Assembly: GCF_947487805.1 (NCBI RefSeq)
Contig: NZ_CANKXW010000010.1
Span: forward strand, 1-64,000
Reading direction: 5' to 3'
Length of the DNA stretch: 64,000 nucleotides
DNA from: an uncultured Tateyamaria sp.
GTDB lineage: Bacteria > Pseudomonadota > Alphaproteobacteria > Rhodobacterales > Rhodobacteraceae
This document shows positions 35,614 to 43,765 of the stretch, in pieces. Position numbers and translations under genes: made by a program. The notes beneath the pieces were generated by a model. It was not told where the DNA came from, searched no databases, and saw only the letters and a list, made by a program, of their open reading frames with translations. Numbering within the stretch: position 1 is the first letter of the stretch; each line of letters begins with the position of its first letter.

Positions 35614-36669
35614 TCAGATCGCCATCAACTTGTCGAAACGTTCGATCCATGCACGACGGTTGGCGGCGACGAATGCCCAGTCGGGGGCGTAAATGGGCAC
35701 GCCATCTGGAATAATGGCACCCGCGCTCACGGTGGTGTTCGCAGGAACAGAGGTGGCGAAGTCGGCAATGGCGGCTTGCATATCTGGTCCAAGCATTTCG
35801 TTAACGTAGGCTTCGGCCAGTTCCGCGTTTGGGCCGCCTTTTACAAGGCAGATGCCGGATGGCATGGCAAAGATGCCCTCGGACGGAGCGGCCAGATCCA
35901 CAGGAACGCCCGTCGCTTTGCGTGGCAGCGTGTAGGACGAGAAATTGCCCGCGAGCATGGTGATTTCGCCTTGTTCAAGCAGGTTGAACGCCTGGCTCAT
36001 CGTTGTGTAGACGGACAGCAGGTTGGGTTTCAGTTCCTCCAGCTTCTCAAAAGCCGCGTCGATTTCATATTGCGCTTCCGAGAATGGCTTTCCAGAGCCG
36101 AGCATCGCTGACATGAACAAGGTCCACATACCTTCGGTGTTTTGCAAAGAGGGTATAATCAACTGGCCCTTGGCCTCTGGTGCCCAGAGGTCTTCCCATG
36201 ATGCGACACCTCCGGATTTGAAGTCGGTGTTATAGGCAACGCCCGCCCAGGGTTGGACGTAGTTGCACCACATGCCATCCATATGCACCGCATCAGGGCG
36301 CAGATCCGACATGTTTGGCACAGGGCCTGATGTGATCGGCGTCAACAGATCGGCCTCGACCGCCTGGATCATGACCGGATCGTCCATCTGGACAACCGAC
36401 AGATAAGGCGCGTCCTTGTTCGAGGACATTTTCTCGAGGTTGACCGAAGACTTGGTCCCCTCAAAAAGGATATCCGCACCGATGGCGTCTTTCATGTGTG
36501 GCACGACGATCTGCTCCATCCATGCGGTGTGCGATCCTGCGCAACCGATCACCAGTTCTGTGGTTTGAGCGTGCAGAATACCTGGTGCGGCGAGTGTTCC
36601 AAGTGCCGTATATGCCGATCCTTTCAACATGGATCGACGTGTCATTCCTGCTTGTGTCAACCGTCGCAT
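35614..36669 (-). CDS. ABC transporter substrate-binding protein (polyamine/opine type), Tat-exported
   Basis: 351 aa. The N-terminus has TRRSMLKGSAYTALGTLAAP, a twin-arginine signal. The mature part (LVIGCAGSHTAWMEQIVVPH, NTDFKSGGVASWEDLW) is of the PotD/iron(III)-type binding fold. The start at 36669 is preceded by AGGGGG. It is the first gene of an eight-gene operon ending with the hydantoinase, and an 18-bp palindrome lies 36 bp upstream. Confidence 0.88.
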   Translation of the reverse strand: MRRLTQAGMTRRSMLKGSAYTALGTLAAPGILHAQTTELVIGCAGSHTAWMEQIVVPHMKDAIGADILFEGTKSSVNLEKMSSNKDAPYLSVVQMDDPVMIQAVEADLLTPITSGPVPNMSDLRPDAVHMDGMWCNYVQPWAGVAYNTDFKSGGVASWEDLWAPEAKGQLIIPSLQNTEGMWTLFMSAMLGSGKPFSEAQYEIDAAFEKLEELKPNLLSVYTTMSQAFNLLEQGEITMLAGNFSSYTLPRKATGVPVDLAAPSEGIFAMPSGICLVKGGPNAELAEAYVNEMLGPDMQAAIADFATSVPANTTVSAGAIIPDGVPIYAPDWAFVAANRRAWIERFDKLMAI

Positions 36670-36704
36670 TTTCAGCCCCCTGTGCTTTTTTCTGTCGTCA
36701 CAAA

Positions 36705-36722
36705 AAAATGGCATGCCATTTT
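36705..36722. promoter_or_regulatory. 18-bp perfect palindrome, probable GntR operator
   Basis: AAAATGGCATGCCATTTT is a perfect palindrome of the TGGNNNNCCA kind bound by FadR/FCD-type GntR regulators. It lies upstream of the binding-protein gene of the hydantoinase operon and close to the end of the FCD-type GntR gene at 36818. A second inverted repeat, GTAGT-TTT-ACTAC, lies at 36755-36767. Control by the neighbouring GntR protein is inferred. Confidence 0.6.
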
Positions 36723-36817
36723 CCGGGTGTCTCAAATTTTACGTTAGGGAGGCGGTAGTTTTACTACAGTGATAGAATTTTGGGCTAAATTTCACAAAAG
36801 TGCTGGCGAGAAGACTC

Positions 36818-37498
36818 TCAGGAAACTGACTGAGACGTCAGAACCTCTGTAATCGTTTCTCCGGTGTGACGCAGGTGCGTTTCCCACACCTCAGAGGCTT
36901 GCTGCGCATTGCCATTCCGGAAGGCCTGCATCAGGTCTTCATGCTCGGTAACCGCCTGCTCAAGCCGTTCCGGTTTCATGATCGCCAGGAACCGACCCCG
37001 TCGTGCCCGGATCATGAGTCTTTGGTGGGTCGCGATCAGAACAGGATTTGCACAGCTCTTTATGATGAAGTCGTGAATGACGGTGTTCATATCGAAATAG
37101 TCGTTCGTTCGTCCGGCCCTGTGGTGGTCCAGCATTGTTCCGTGCAAATCTTCCAGTTGGCGCAGCACATCAGCCGTCATTGTCTCGGTGACCCGGCGGG
37201 CCGCGAGGGCCTCCAGACTGGCGATGACATCAAAAAGCAAGAGAGCTTCTTCGGGCCTGTATTCAGAGACGAGTGCGCCCCGGTGCAGATTGATCTCGAT
37301 CAGGCCGTCGGCCTCAAGCAGCTTGAGTGCTTCGCGGATAGGGGTGCGCGATACCATGAGTTCCGCAGACAGACGCCGTTCCACAATGCGATCCAGGGGC
37401 GCCAATTCGCCCTTGACGATACGGTCGCGCAAAATCGCTGCAACGTGTTCGGCACCCGTTGTCGCATGCTCGGATTTCGTATCGGGTCCTTTGGACAT
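36818..37498 (-). CDS. GntR-family regulator (FCD effector domain)
   Basis: 226 aa. N-terminal winged helix with IVERRLSAELMVSRTPIREA and LKLLEADGLIE, then an all-helical FCD domain (about 90-220) with metal-site candidates in DMNTVIHDFI and LRHTGETITE. The start at 37498 (MSKGPDTK) is the first ATG with a family-like N-terminus; two ATGs further upstream are in frame but less likely. It lies between the amidohydrolase operon and the polyamine-type ABC/hydantoinase operon, all on the same strand, and probably controls the latter. Confidence 0.87.
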   Translation of the reverse strand: MSKGPDTKSEHATTGAEHVAAILRDRIVKGELAPLDRIVERRLSAELMVSRTPIREALKLLEADGLIEINLHRGALVSEYRPEEALLLFDVIASLEALAARRVTETMTADVLRQLEDLHGTMLDHHRAGRTNDYFDMNTVIHDFIIKSCANPVLIATHQRLMIRARRGRFLAIMKPERLEQAVTEHEDLMQAFRNGNAQQASEVWETHLRHTGETITEVLTSQSVS

Positions 37499-37561
37499 GA
37501 GCTCGCACCAACAGCATAAAGCCCGCCACATGCAGGCAAGCCAAGTCTGCGTCAATCCCCT

Positions 37562-39073
37562 TCATCGGGCTAAATGATCTATCCTGCGTTCCACGGGCAG
37601 GTCATATTGTCCGGCTCGCAGGTACATTTCACGGTAATAGGGCAGGAATTTTTCGACCCGTTTGTCCGCCAGATTCATCGCGTTTTGCTTGCCGGCGAAA
37701 ACGGCCGAGGCTTCGGCCAGGATCGCGTCTTCGTCCACGGTTTGCAATCGTCCGTTCCGGGTGACCACACGTCCGGCCACCATTGTGAGCCTTACAGATT
37801 GCCCCAACTCGCAATGCACCAATTGCCTTGGCAAGTTATTGAGCGGCACGAACGGGAGTGCTTTCAGGTCGATCAGGATCAGATCCGCTGGCGCGCCAAT
37901 CGCCATAGTGCCAAGTCCCGGCTCACGCATAGCTGTTCCACCGCCCTGGGTTGCGGCATTCAAAACTTCGACTGCCTGGGGCCAGCGCTCGTAATCCCAA
38001 TCGCTAAGCGTGTGAAGCGATGCAGCTGTCTTCATCACGGACCACATATTGATCGCGTCATCCGCAATGGCTTCGTCGACACCAAGGCAGACAGGAATCT
38101 TGCGATCCTGTATGGCGCGCCAGCGCATCACGCCACTGCCAAGGCGCAGATTAGAATTTGGGTTATGCGCAACTGAAGCACCGGATGCGGCCAGCAGGTC
38201 AAGATCCGGATCATCTACCCAAATCGCATGTATGACATTCATCCGGTCGCTCAAAAGCCCCAGATCGTGGGTGTAGCGTACCAGCGAGCGACCGCTCAGG
38301 CAGACTTCTCCGAACACCCGCTGAAGCCGCGTTTCTAGCATATGGGCATAGAACGGCAGGTCATTGCGGATACTCAGATCGTCCAACTGCGCGAAATAGT
38401 CAGGCGAAACGCGCTGTGGCGCAGAGCATGAGACCGCGGCCTTGATGCGTCCGTCTGAGGTGTCATGCCAGGTGTCGATCAGATGCGCGTAGCTTTCAAG
38501 AAGTGCGCTGGCGGGCGCGCCGGTCGGGACAGAGAGTTCGTGCCGCAAATCATCGGGCAGGATGTCGCGCAGAAAAGGGAGCTTCTCCAATTCGCTCAGC
38601 TCTGGTTGGTCCAAGGCAAGCCGTGCGCGCATTCCGCTATCGGTGTATGCCTGTGCAACAGCGTCGATGATCTCGGGTTCTGGGGCTGGCACAAAAAAGC
38701 AATCGTCCTGCACACTGGTGGTGCCAGAACGGAGCATTTCGATACATCCCAGCATCGTGCGCAAGTAAGCCTCACGCGGGGTCGGGCGCAGCACTTCCAG
38801 TTCGGGGCACTCATACAACATGAACACTTCCAGCGGCAGCGACGGCAACCGCCCTTTCATATGGTTCACCGCCGAATGAAAATGGCCGTTGATCAGGCCG
38901 GGCATCAAAAGATTCACATGGCCTTCGATGATCTCTTCGTCCGGTTCCGGGGTGAGGTCAGGGCCGATCTGCGCGACCTTTCCCCCTTTGACGCGCAGGT
39001 CGCAGGCTGGCGACATGCCTTCCGATCTCTCAAGATCAAAAAGCCGAACGTTCCGGAACATCATGCCCGTCAT
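37562..39073 (-). CDS. amidohydrolase, cytosine-deaminase/chlorohydrolase (SAH-deaminase-like) group, copy 1
   Basis: 503 aa. Metal ligands are suggested by LINGHFHSAVNH (HxH), HMLETR, HAIWVDDPDL with AHNPNSNLRLGSG, and CLGVDEA. The family hydrolytically removes amino, chloro or similar groups from N-heterocycles such as purines, pyrimidines, s-triazines or creatinine. ATG at 39073 overlaps the stop of the sister amidohydrolase (ATGA). It differs strongly from its neighbour, so the two may act on successive intermediates. Substrate unknown. Confidence 0.85.
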   Translation of the reverse strand: MTGMMFRNVRLFDLERSEGMSPACDLRVKGGKVAQIGPDLTPEPDEEIIEGHVNLLMPGLINGHFHSAVNHMKGRLPSLPLEVFMLYECPELEVLRPTPREAYLRTMLGCIEMLRSGTTSVQDDCFFVPAPEPEIIDAVAQAYTDSGMRARLALDQPELSELEKLPFLRDILPDDLRHELSVPTGAPASALLESYAHLIDTWHDTSDGRIKAAVSCSAPQRVSPDYFAQLDDLSIRNDLPFYAHMLETRLQRVFGEVCLSGRSLVRYTHDLGLLSDRMNVIHAIWVDDPDLDLLAASGASVAHNPNSNLRLGSGVMRWRAIQDRKIPVCLGVDEAIADDAINMWSVMKTAASLHTLSDWDYERWPQAVEVLNAATQGGGTAMREPGLGTMAIGAPADLILIDLKALPFVPLNNLPRQLVHCELGQSVRLTMVAGRVVTRNGRLQTVDEDAILAEASAVFAGKQNAMNLADKRVEKFLPYYREMYLRAGQYDLPVERRIDHLAR

Positions 39074-40611
39074 GTGGAGGAAGAGCTCTTGTAGAATGGC
39101 GTCCGTGTTGCAGTGTTCTGCAGATACCCCTGGTAGAAATCCTCGACGACAGGCATGACCTGCTCGCGCAACCAATGGCGTTCCTGTTCGTCATTGTCGC
39201 GTGGCGAAGACAGGGCTTCTGCAATTTGTGCCATGACGGCCTCGCGGTCGATCATGGTGAACCGGCCATCCTCGTAAACGACGCGTCCTTCGATCATGAC
39301 GGCTTTCACGTCCTTGGTCTTGGCCCGGTGAATCAATGCATCCAGCGGGGCGATGTCCGGGTCCTGGAACGGGAAGGTAGCGGTGCCGTAATCCAGAATG
39401 ACCGCGTCCATCCTGCGACCCGGATCCAATCGCCCGATCGTCGCGCCAAAGGCGGTGGTCATGGCGCCATGCTCACTGGCCATGCGCAACACCTGGGCGG
39501 GCGATGGCACATCCGCACGGTCCATGCCAGGCACGCGGTGCACGGTCAAAGCCATGCGCATTTCCTGTAACATGTCGCGATCATCGTTGATGCCAGCCTC
39601 GTCCATGCCCATGCCCACTGTCATGCCGCGTTTTTGCAACTCCATCAAAGGCAGTACGCCTGAGCGGAGGCGGAAATTGGACGAACAGTTGTGACAGATA
39701 CAGGTGCCTGTGCCTGAACAAATTTCGATGTCTTCCTCGGTCATCCAGACCCCGTGGCCAAGCGTCATGTGTGGGCCTAAAAGCCCCAGCTTTTCCAGAT
39801 GCCTGACGGCCGTTGTTCCGGTGCGCTGGAAGGCATATTCTTTTTGATAAGCGGTTTCGAGCAAGTGCATATGCATTGGCACGCCAGCCGATTTGGATTT
39901 ATCCTGCAAGGCAAGCAAACCATCGTCTGTCATCCAGTGCAGATTGGCAGGGGCCAGCTGTATACGCGCCCGCTGGGTAGTCTGCTGCGCGGTCAGCGCG
40001 TCAAACAGCTGCAAATACTCGTCAAATGGCATGGTCAGCTTTTTGAAATGCGCTGCCATGACCTTGGCGACATCAGAGAGCAGACGTTTGCAGAACTCCT
40101 CGTCCGCCTCATAGACAAACCGGTTTTGCTCGCGCACGGCATAACAGTAGGACACCCGCATGCCGATATCGTCATAGGCCCTGAGCACACCAATCGCCGA
40201 CGCCGTGACCTGTTCCAGATTGCCCACGGCCCAGCCCTGAATATGCTGCACGGTGGTTACACCCGAGGCGATCATCTCGAAGGCCGAGAACAGCGTATCC
40301 AGATAGGGGTCGATCTTGCGCATCGCCAGCCGTGCGGCGAACCAGATTTCCAGCGGCTCATCCGGCGCGCCCAGTTGCAGTGGGGTCAGCCCGATATGGT
40401 GATGGCTGTTGACCAGCCCGGGCATGATCAGGTGATTTGGGTGGTCAGTCACAGGCGCATCGGGGTAGGCGGCCTTGATCTTGGTGGATGGACCCACGGC
40501 AAGCACCTCGCCATCCTCGTGGGCAAGACCGGCACCCTCAATCATCTCAGCCGTGTCATCCTTGGATACGCCCGTGACAATCCAGCGCGCGGTGATGATT
40601 TCGACGCTCAT
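39070..40611 (-). CDS. amidohydrolase, cytosine-deaminase/chlorohydrolase group, copy 2
   Basis: 513 aa. Ligand regions are LVNSHHHIGLTPLQ, MHMHLLETAYQ, LGHGVWMTEEDIE with CHNCSSNFRLRSG, and GMGMDEAGINDD. Relative to copy 1 the HNP block is HNCSSN, a visible active-site difference. It overlaps the ABC ATPase stop upstream by four bases. Together with the transporter it forms a five-gene operon starting at 43354, presumably for import and deamination or dehalogenation of a heterocycle. Confidence 0.85.
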   Translation of the reverse strand: MSVEIITARWIVTGVSKDDTAEMIEGAGLAHEDGEVLAVGPSTKIKAAYPDAPVTDHPNHLIMPGLVNSHHHIGLTPLQLGAPDEPLEIWFAARLAMRKIDPYLDTLFSAFEMIASGVTTVQHIQGWAVGNLEQVTASAIGVLRAYDDIGMRVSYCYAVREQNRFVYEADEEFCKRLLSDVAKVMAAHFKKLTMPFDEYLQLFDALTAQQTTQRARIQLAPANLHWMTDDGLLALQDKSKSAGVPMHMHLLETAYQKEYAFQRTGTTAVRHLEKLGLLGPHMTLGHGVWMTEEDIEICSGTGTCICHNCSSNFRLRSGVLPLMELQKRGMTVGMGMDEAGINDDRDMLQEMRMALTVHRVPGMDRADVPSPAQVLRMASEHGAMTTAFGATIGRLDPGRRMDAVILDYGTATFPFQDPDIAPLDALIHRAKTKDVKAVMIEGRVVYEDGRFTMIDREAVMAQIAEALSSPRDNDEQERHWLREQVMPVVEDFYQGYLQNTATRTPFYKSSSST

Positions 40612-41393
40612 GTCAGTTCCTGCTCTTTAAAGGATTTTTCGACTTCTTCGCCCAAAAGTGCTTCGCATTGGCGGGCGAGTTCGATCATTTCGGGGCTGCG
40701 CATGTCGCGTGGACGCGGCGCGGTGATGGGGATCTCGGCTTTGATCTGGCCGGGGCGGGCGGTGAAGACAACGACTCGGTCCGCAAGTGCGAGCGCCTCG
40801 TCGATAGAGTGCGTCACGAGCAGGACCGAGGCTTTTGAACTCTCCCAGATGTTGAGCAGATGGCCTTGCATGCGTGCGCGCGTCTGGACGTCGAGCGCGG
40901 CGAAGGGTTCATCCATCAACAGAACTTTGGGCTCCATCGCCAGCGCGCGCGCCAAAGCGGCACGCTGGCGCATCCCGCCAGACAGTTCATGGGGGCGACG
41001 CTCGCCTGCGCCCACAAGACCAACAAGGCGCAGCAGACGCTCTGCCGCCTCTTCCTGTTTTTTCGGGCTTTGACCAGCGATTTTCAGACCGAACGTGATG
41101 TTGTCCTGCACGGTCGACCATGGGTACAGCGAGGCCTCCTGAAAGATCAGGCTACGTTCAGGCGAGGGTTCGGTCACCTCAAGCCCGTCGAAGGTTACGC
41201 TGCCTTCTGTTGCGTCTTCCAACCCTGCCACGATGTAAAGAAGCGAGCTTTTCCCGCAGCCCGAAGGGCCGAGCAGGACAACGAATTCGCCCAATGCCAC
41301 GTCCAGCGTCAGATTGCGCACGGCCGGGACAGGGTCTGCCCCATCCGGGTTCCATGTTTTTGATACATTGGTGATTTTCAGGCCCAGGGTCAT
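40608..41393 (-). CDS. ABC transporter ATPase (NitT/TauT type)
   Basis: 261 aa. Walker A GPSGCGKSS, signature ELSGGMRQRAALARAL, Walker B VLLMDEPFAALDVQTR. This subfamily serves nitrate, taurine, aliphatic sulfonate and pyrimidine-precursor importers. It is adjacent to the permease (one base gap) and overlaps the amidohydrolase start. Confidence 0.92.
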   Translation of the reverse strand: MTLGLKITNVSKTWNPDGADPVPAVRNLTLDVALGEFVVLLGPSGCGKSSLLYIVAGLEDATEGSVTFDGLEVTEPSPERSLIFQEASLYPWSTVQDNITFGLKIAGQSPKKQEEAAERLLRLVGLVGAGERRPHELSGGMRQRAALARALAMEPKVLLMDEPFAALDVQTRARMQGHLLNIWESSKASVLLVTHSIDEALALADRVVVFTARPGQIKAEIPITAPRPRDMRSPEMIELARQCEALLGEEVEKSFKEQELT

Positions 41394-41394
41394 C

Positions 41395-42285
41395 TTAAAG
41401 CCCTCCTACATTTGAGGGTCCAACCCACCACAGCACCTTGCGCTGGACGTAGCGCAGCGTCTGGTCAAAGGCAAAGCCAGTCAGCCCGATGAGCGTCATG
41501 GTAAAGAACACGAGGCTGGCATTGAACGTGTTGCGTGCCATCATGGTGACTTGCCCGAGGCCAGAGCCAACACCCACTGCTTCTGCAATCAGCACAACCA
41601 TCCACGCGGCAAAAAGGTTCATGCGCAGCGTCACGAACAATTCAGGCAGAATGGCGGGCAGGATCACATGGCGGTAAATCTGGCGTTTGTTGCAGCCCAT
41701 GATCCGCGCAAGCTGAATGTAGTGAACAGGAACATTGTCGATCTGCGACAGTGTTGCCAGTGTCATGATGAAGAAGATGGCAATGAAGACAAGAAAGATT
41801 GCAGGTGGATTTCCGATGCCAAATATGAACACGGCAACCGGCAACCACGCGACAGGAGAAATCGGGGCGAGCATCGTGACCAGTGGAAGCACCAGGTTGC
41901 CAAAAATCCGGAAATACCGAATGCCGATCCCAATGGCGAGCGACAGCAGGAAACCCAGCGCCAGCCCCACCGTCACCCTGAGGGATGACCATGCGATCAC
42001 ACCAAGGACAGAGAAAATTGAGCCGCCCGTAGCCAGGGCTCCGGCCCGTGTACCGCCCGGATCAAAGAACCGAAACTGATCCGGCAGGTTTGCCAGGAAA
42101 ATATGCGGGGGCGGAAGCAGAAGCGGATTGGCCCACCCCCGCCACCAGGCAAACTCCCAAAACCCGACGAAAATCGACAGAGATGCCATGACCCAGAGCA
42201 CAGGTTCCATGCGCCGCAGCAGACGCATGCCAAAACTTTCCTGCCTGTTTGCCACCAGTGGCGTTTCAAGAGTTTCGTCGGTCAT
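41395..42285 (-). CDS. ABC transporter permease (NitT/TauT type)
   Basis: 296 aa, about six membrane segments; the coupling region ARIMGCNKRQIYRHVILPA is typical. It lies 10 bp after the binding-protein gene and one base before the ATPase gene. Confidence 0.9.
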   Translation of the reverse strand: MTDETLETPLVANRQESFGMRLLRRMEPVLWVMASLSIFVGFWEFAWWRGWANPLLLPPPHIFLANLPDQFRFFDPGGTRAGALATGGSIFSVLGVIAWSSLRVTVGLALGFLLSLAIGIGIRYFRIFGNLVLPLVTMLAPISPVAWLPVAVFIFGIGNPPAIFLVFIAIFFIMTLATLSQIDNVPVHYIQLARIMGCNKRQIYRHVILPAILPELFVTLRMNLFAAWMVVLIAEAVGVGSGLGQVTMMARNTFNASLVFFTMTLIGLTGFAFDQTLRYVQRKVLWWVGPSNVGGL

Positions 42286-42295
42286 TGGTGCCGCC

Positions 42296-43354
42296 TTACG
42301 CTGTTTTCAGCTTCAGGCTGTCATAGAGGTCTGCATTTTCGGCGATCACCTCTTCCAGTAACGTCCAGTTCACCGCCGTATCGGGCAGCGTGTCCTTGAC
42401 GTAGCCCATTTTCTGCATCGACACGGAACGCTCGACAAAGAAGTCCGAGTTGTTGCGTTGGTCGATCATGACGGGCTGCCGCGACTGGGCCAGTGTCAGG
42501 GCTTCCAGCGATGTCTTGTAGTAAGTGCCCTGCGTTTCAGCCAGTGCTGCGGCAGTGTTTTGCTCGGATTGCAACTGCGCGGTCATCATTGCCTTGATCA
42601 CGGCTTTGACAGCTTCTGGGTTTTCTTCCAGAAGCGGCGTGCGAGCTGCAAGCACACAATCGGAATAGCCCGCACCGTAAAGGTCGAGGCCATCGGTCAG
42701 GATGCTTGCTCCGGCACGTTCTTGCAGACACTGCGTTGCGTAGGGTTCGATATGGCTGACCGCATCAATTGCGCCGTTGATGAAGGCCGCAGCCAGTTCC
42801 GGCGATGTGTTGAAATATTTAATTTCAGCGTCGGCAAATGCCATGCCCGCAGAGGTCATGTAGTCATAGGGCAGCACCTCCAGCGTATCCGCCTGGAATG
42901 TCCCGATGGTTTTGCCTTTCAGATCCGCAGGCGATGATATGCCCTCGGATCCGATCAGAATGCACCCTTCGACACCTGCACCGGCGACAATCTGCACAGG
43001 CGCGCCTGCATCGACCAGAGTGATAAAGTTGGAATAGGGAATGACCGAAACATCGACCATACCAGCGCCAAACAACGTCACCACATCCGTGGTTGTCGGC
43101 GTCACGACGAAATCAAGCTCGACGCCATCCGCTTCGGCCAGTTTGCGTTCCTTAGCCAGAAAAATACCAAGGTTACAAAGGCCGCCACCATGGGTTGCCT
43201 TGATCGTTGTCATCCCTTGCGCAGCGGCAAGCCGAGGGGCCATCAGCCCCGCAGGCAATGCAAGGCTTGCAGCCGCAGCCGCACCGCCTTTCAAAAAACC
43301 ACGACGGCTGGCTTCCTGGATTTTATGATAGGTATTTCCGCATCTTTCACACAT
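42296..43354 (-). CDS. ABC substrate-binding protein (NMT1/THI5-like, SsuA type), Tat-exported
   Basis: 352 aa. Twin-arginine signal SRRGFLKGGAAAAASLALP is preceded by an unusual MCERCGNTYHKIQ stretch with two cysteines. The mature protein (GLCNLGIFLAKERKLAEADG and MVDVSVIPYSNFI) is of the NMT1 fold used by importers of pyrimidine precursors, sulfonates and nitrate. GAGAGGA lies upstream of the ATG. It is the first gene of the amidohydrolase operon. Confidence 0.88.
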   Translation of the reverse strand: MCERCGNTYHKIQEASRRGFLKGGAAAAASLALPAGLMAPRLAAAQGMTTIKATHGGGLCNLGIFLAKERKLAEADGVELDFVVTPTTTDVVTLFGAGMVDVSVIPYSNFITLVDAGAPVQIVAGAGVEGCILIGSEGISSPADLKGKTIGTFQADTLEVLPYDYMTSAGMAFADAEIKYFNTSPELAAAFINGAIDAVSHIEPYATQCLQERAGASILTDGLDLYGAGYSDCVLAARTPLLEENPEAVKAVIKAMMTAQLQSEQNTAAALAETQGTYYKTSLEALTLAQSRQPVMIDQRNNSDFFVERSVSMQKMGYVKDTLPDTAVNWTLLEEVIAENADLYDSLKLKTA

Positions 43355-43765
43355 TTTATGTCCTCTCTGTCAGGACACAAGCGTAGGAGTTCGGGTCATT
43401 TGATAATGTGCACGACCCAGTCACTTCGCTTGTGACAGTTTCGGCACGCCAACCGTTAAAGCAGTCAGGCGGATATTGGGGAGGAGGTTCGCCCCACCGC
43501 TTTGCGCTGACTTGACGCTGACTCATCAAAACCTGGTACACCAAGCCTCAACAGGTCAAACAGAAGAGTTTGACGGTGGGGCGTCTAATAATTGGGCGGA
43601 ATACGATCAGCCCGATTGCGTTTTAGGCGATGCTAAACTCAAGCATTGCTGTTTGGTTCGATCTTGCCCGTTGGCCGTGTGATTTTGTTTTGTTTCTGTT
43701 TCTCCAGATGAAACGCAACGTATGAATGGCAATTTAGCTCATTTGGCAGGCCATCATCGTTTACG
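43355..43765. other. 411-bp intergenic control region
   Basis: This is the longest gene-free stretch in the window. It separates the amidohydrolase operon (starting at 43354) from the end of the upstream ABC operon (43766). I find no convincing gene. It holds two inverted repeats (43555-43574, and CCTGGT/ACCAAG at 43532-43545) and a direct repeat GCTGAC-N5-GCTGAC around 43506-43522, so it probably carries the promoter and regulator sites. Confidence 0.5.
43555..43574. promoter_or_regulatory. perfect inverted repeat, candidate operator of the amidohydrolase operon
   Basis: GTCAAAC-AGAAGA-GTTTGAC is a perfect 7-bp inverted repeat with a 6-bp spacer, about 200 bp upstream of the binding-protein ATG. 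Its regulator is not known; the island encodes GntR and RpiR candidates. Confidence 0.45.

Noticed and set aside
43476-43682. 68-codon open frame in the 411-bp gap
   Set aside because: No signal, motif or ribosome binding site, and it overlaps candidate operators; left as intergenic.
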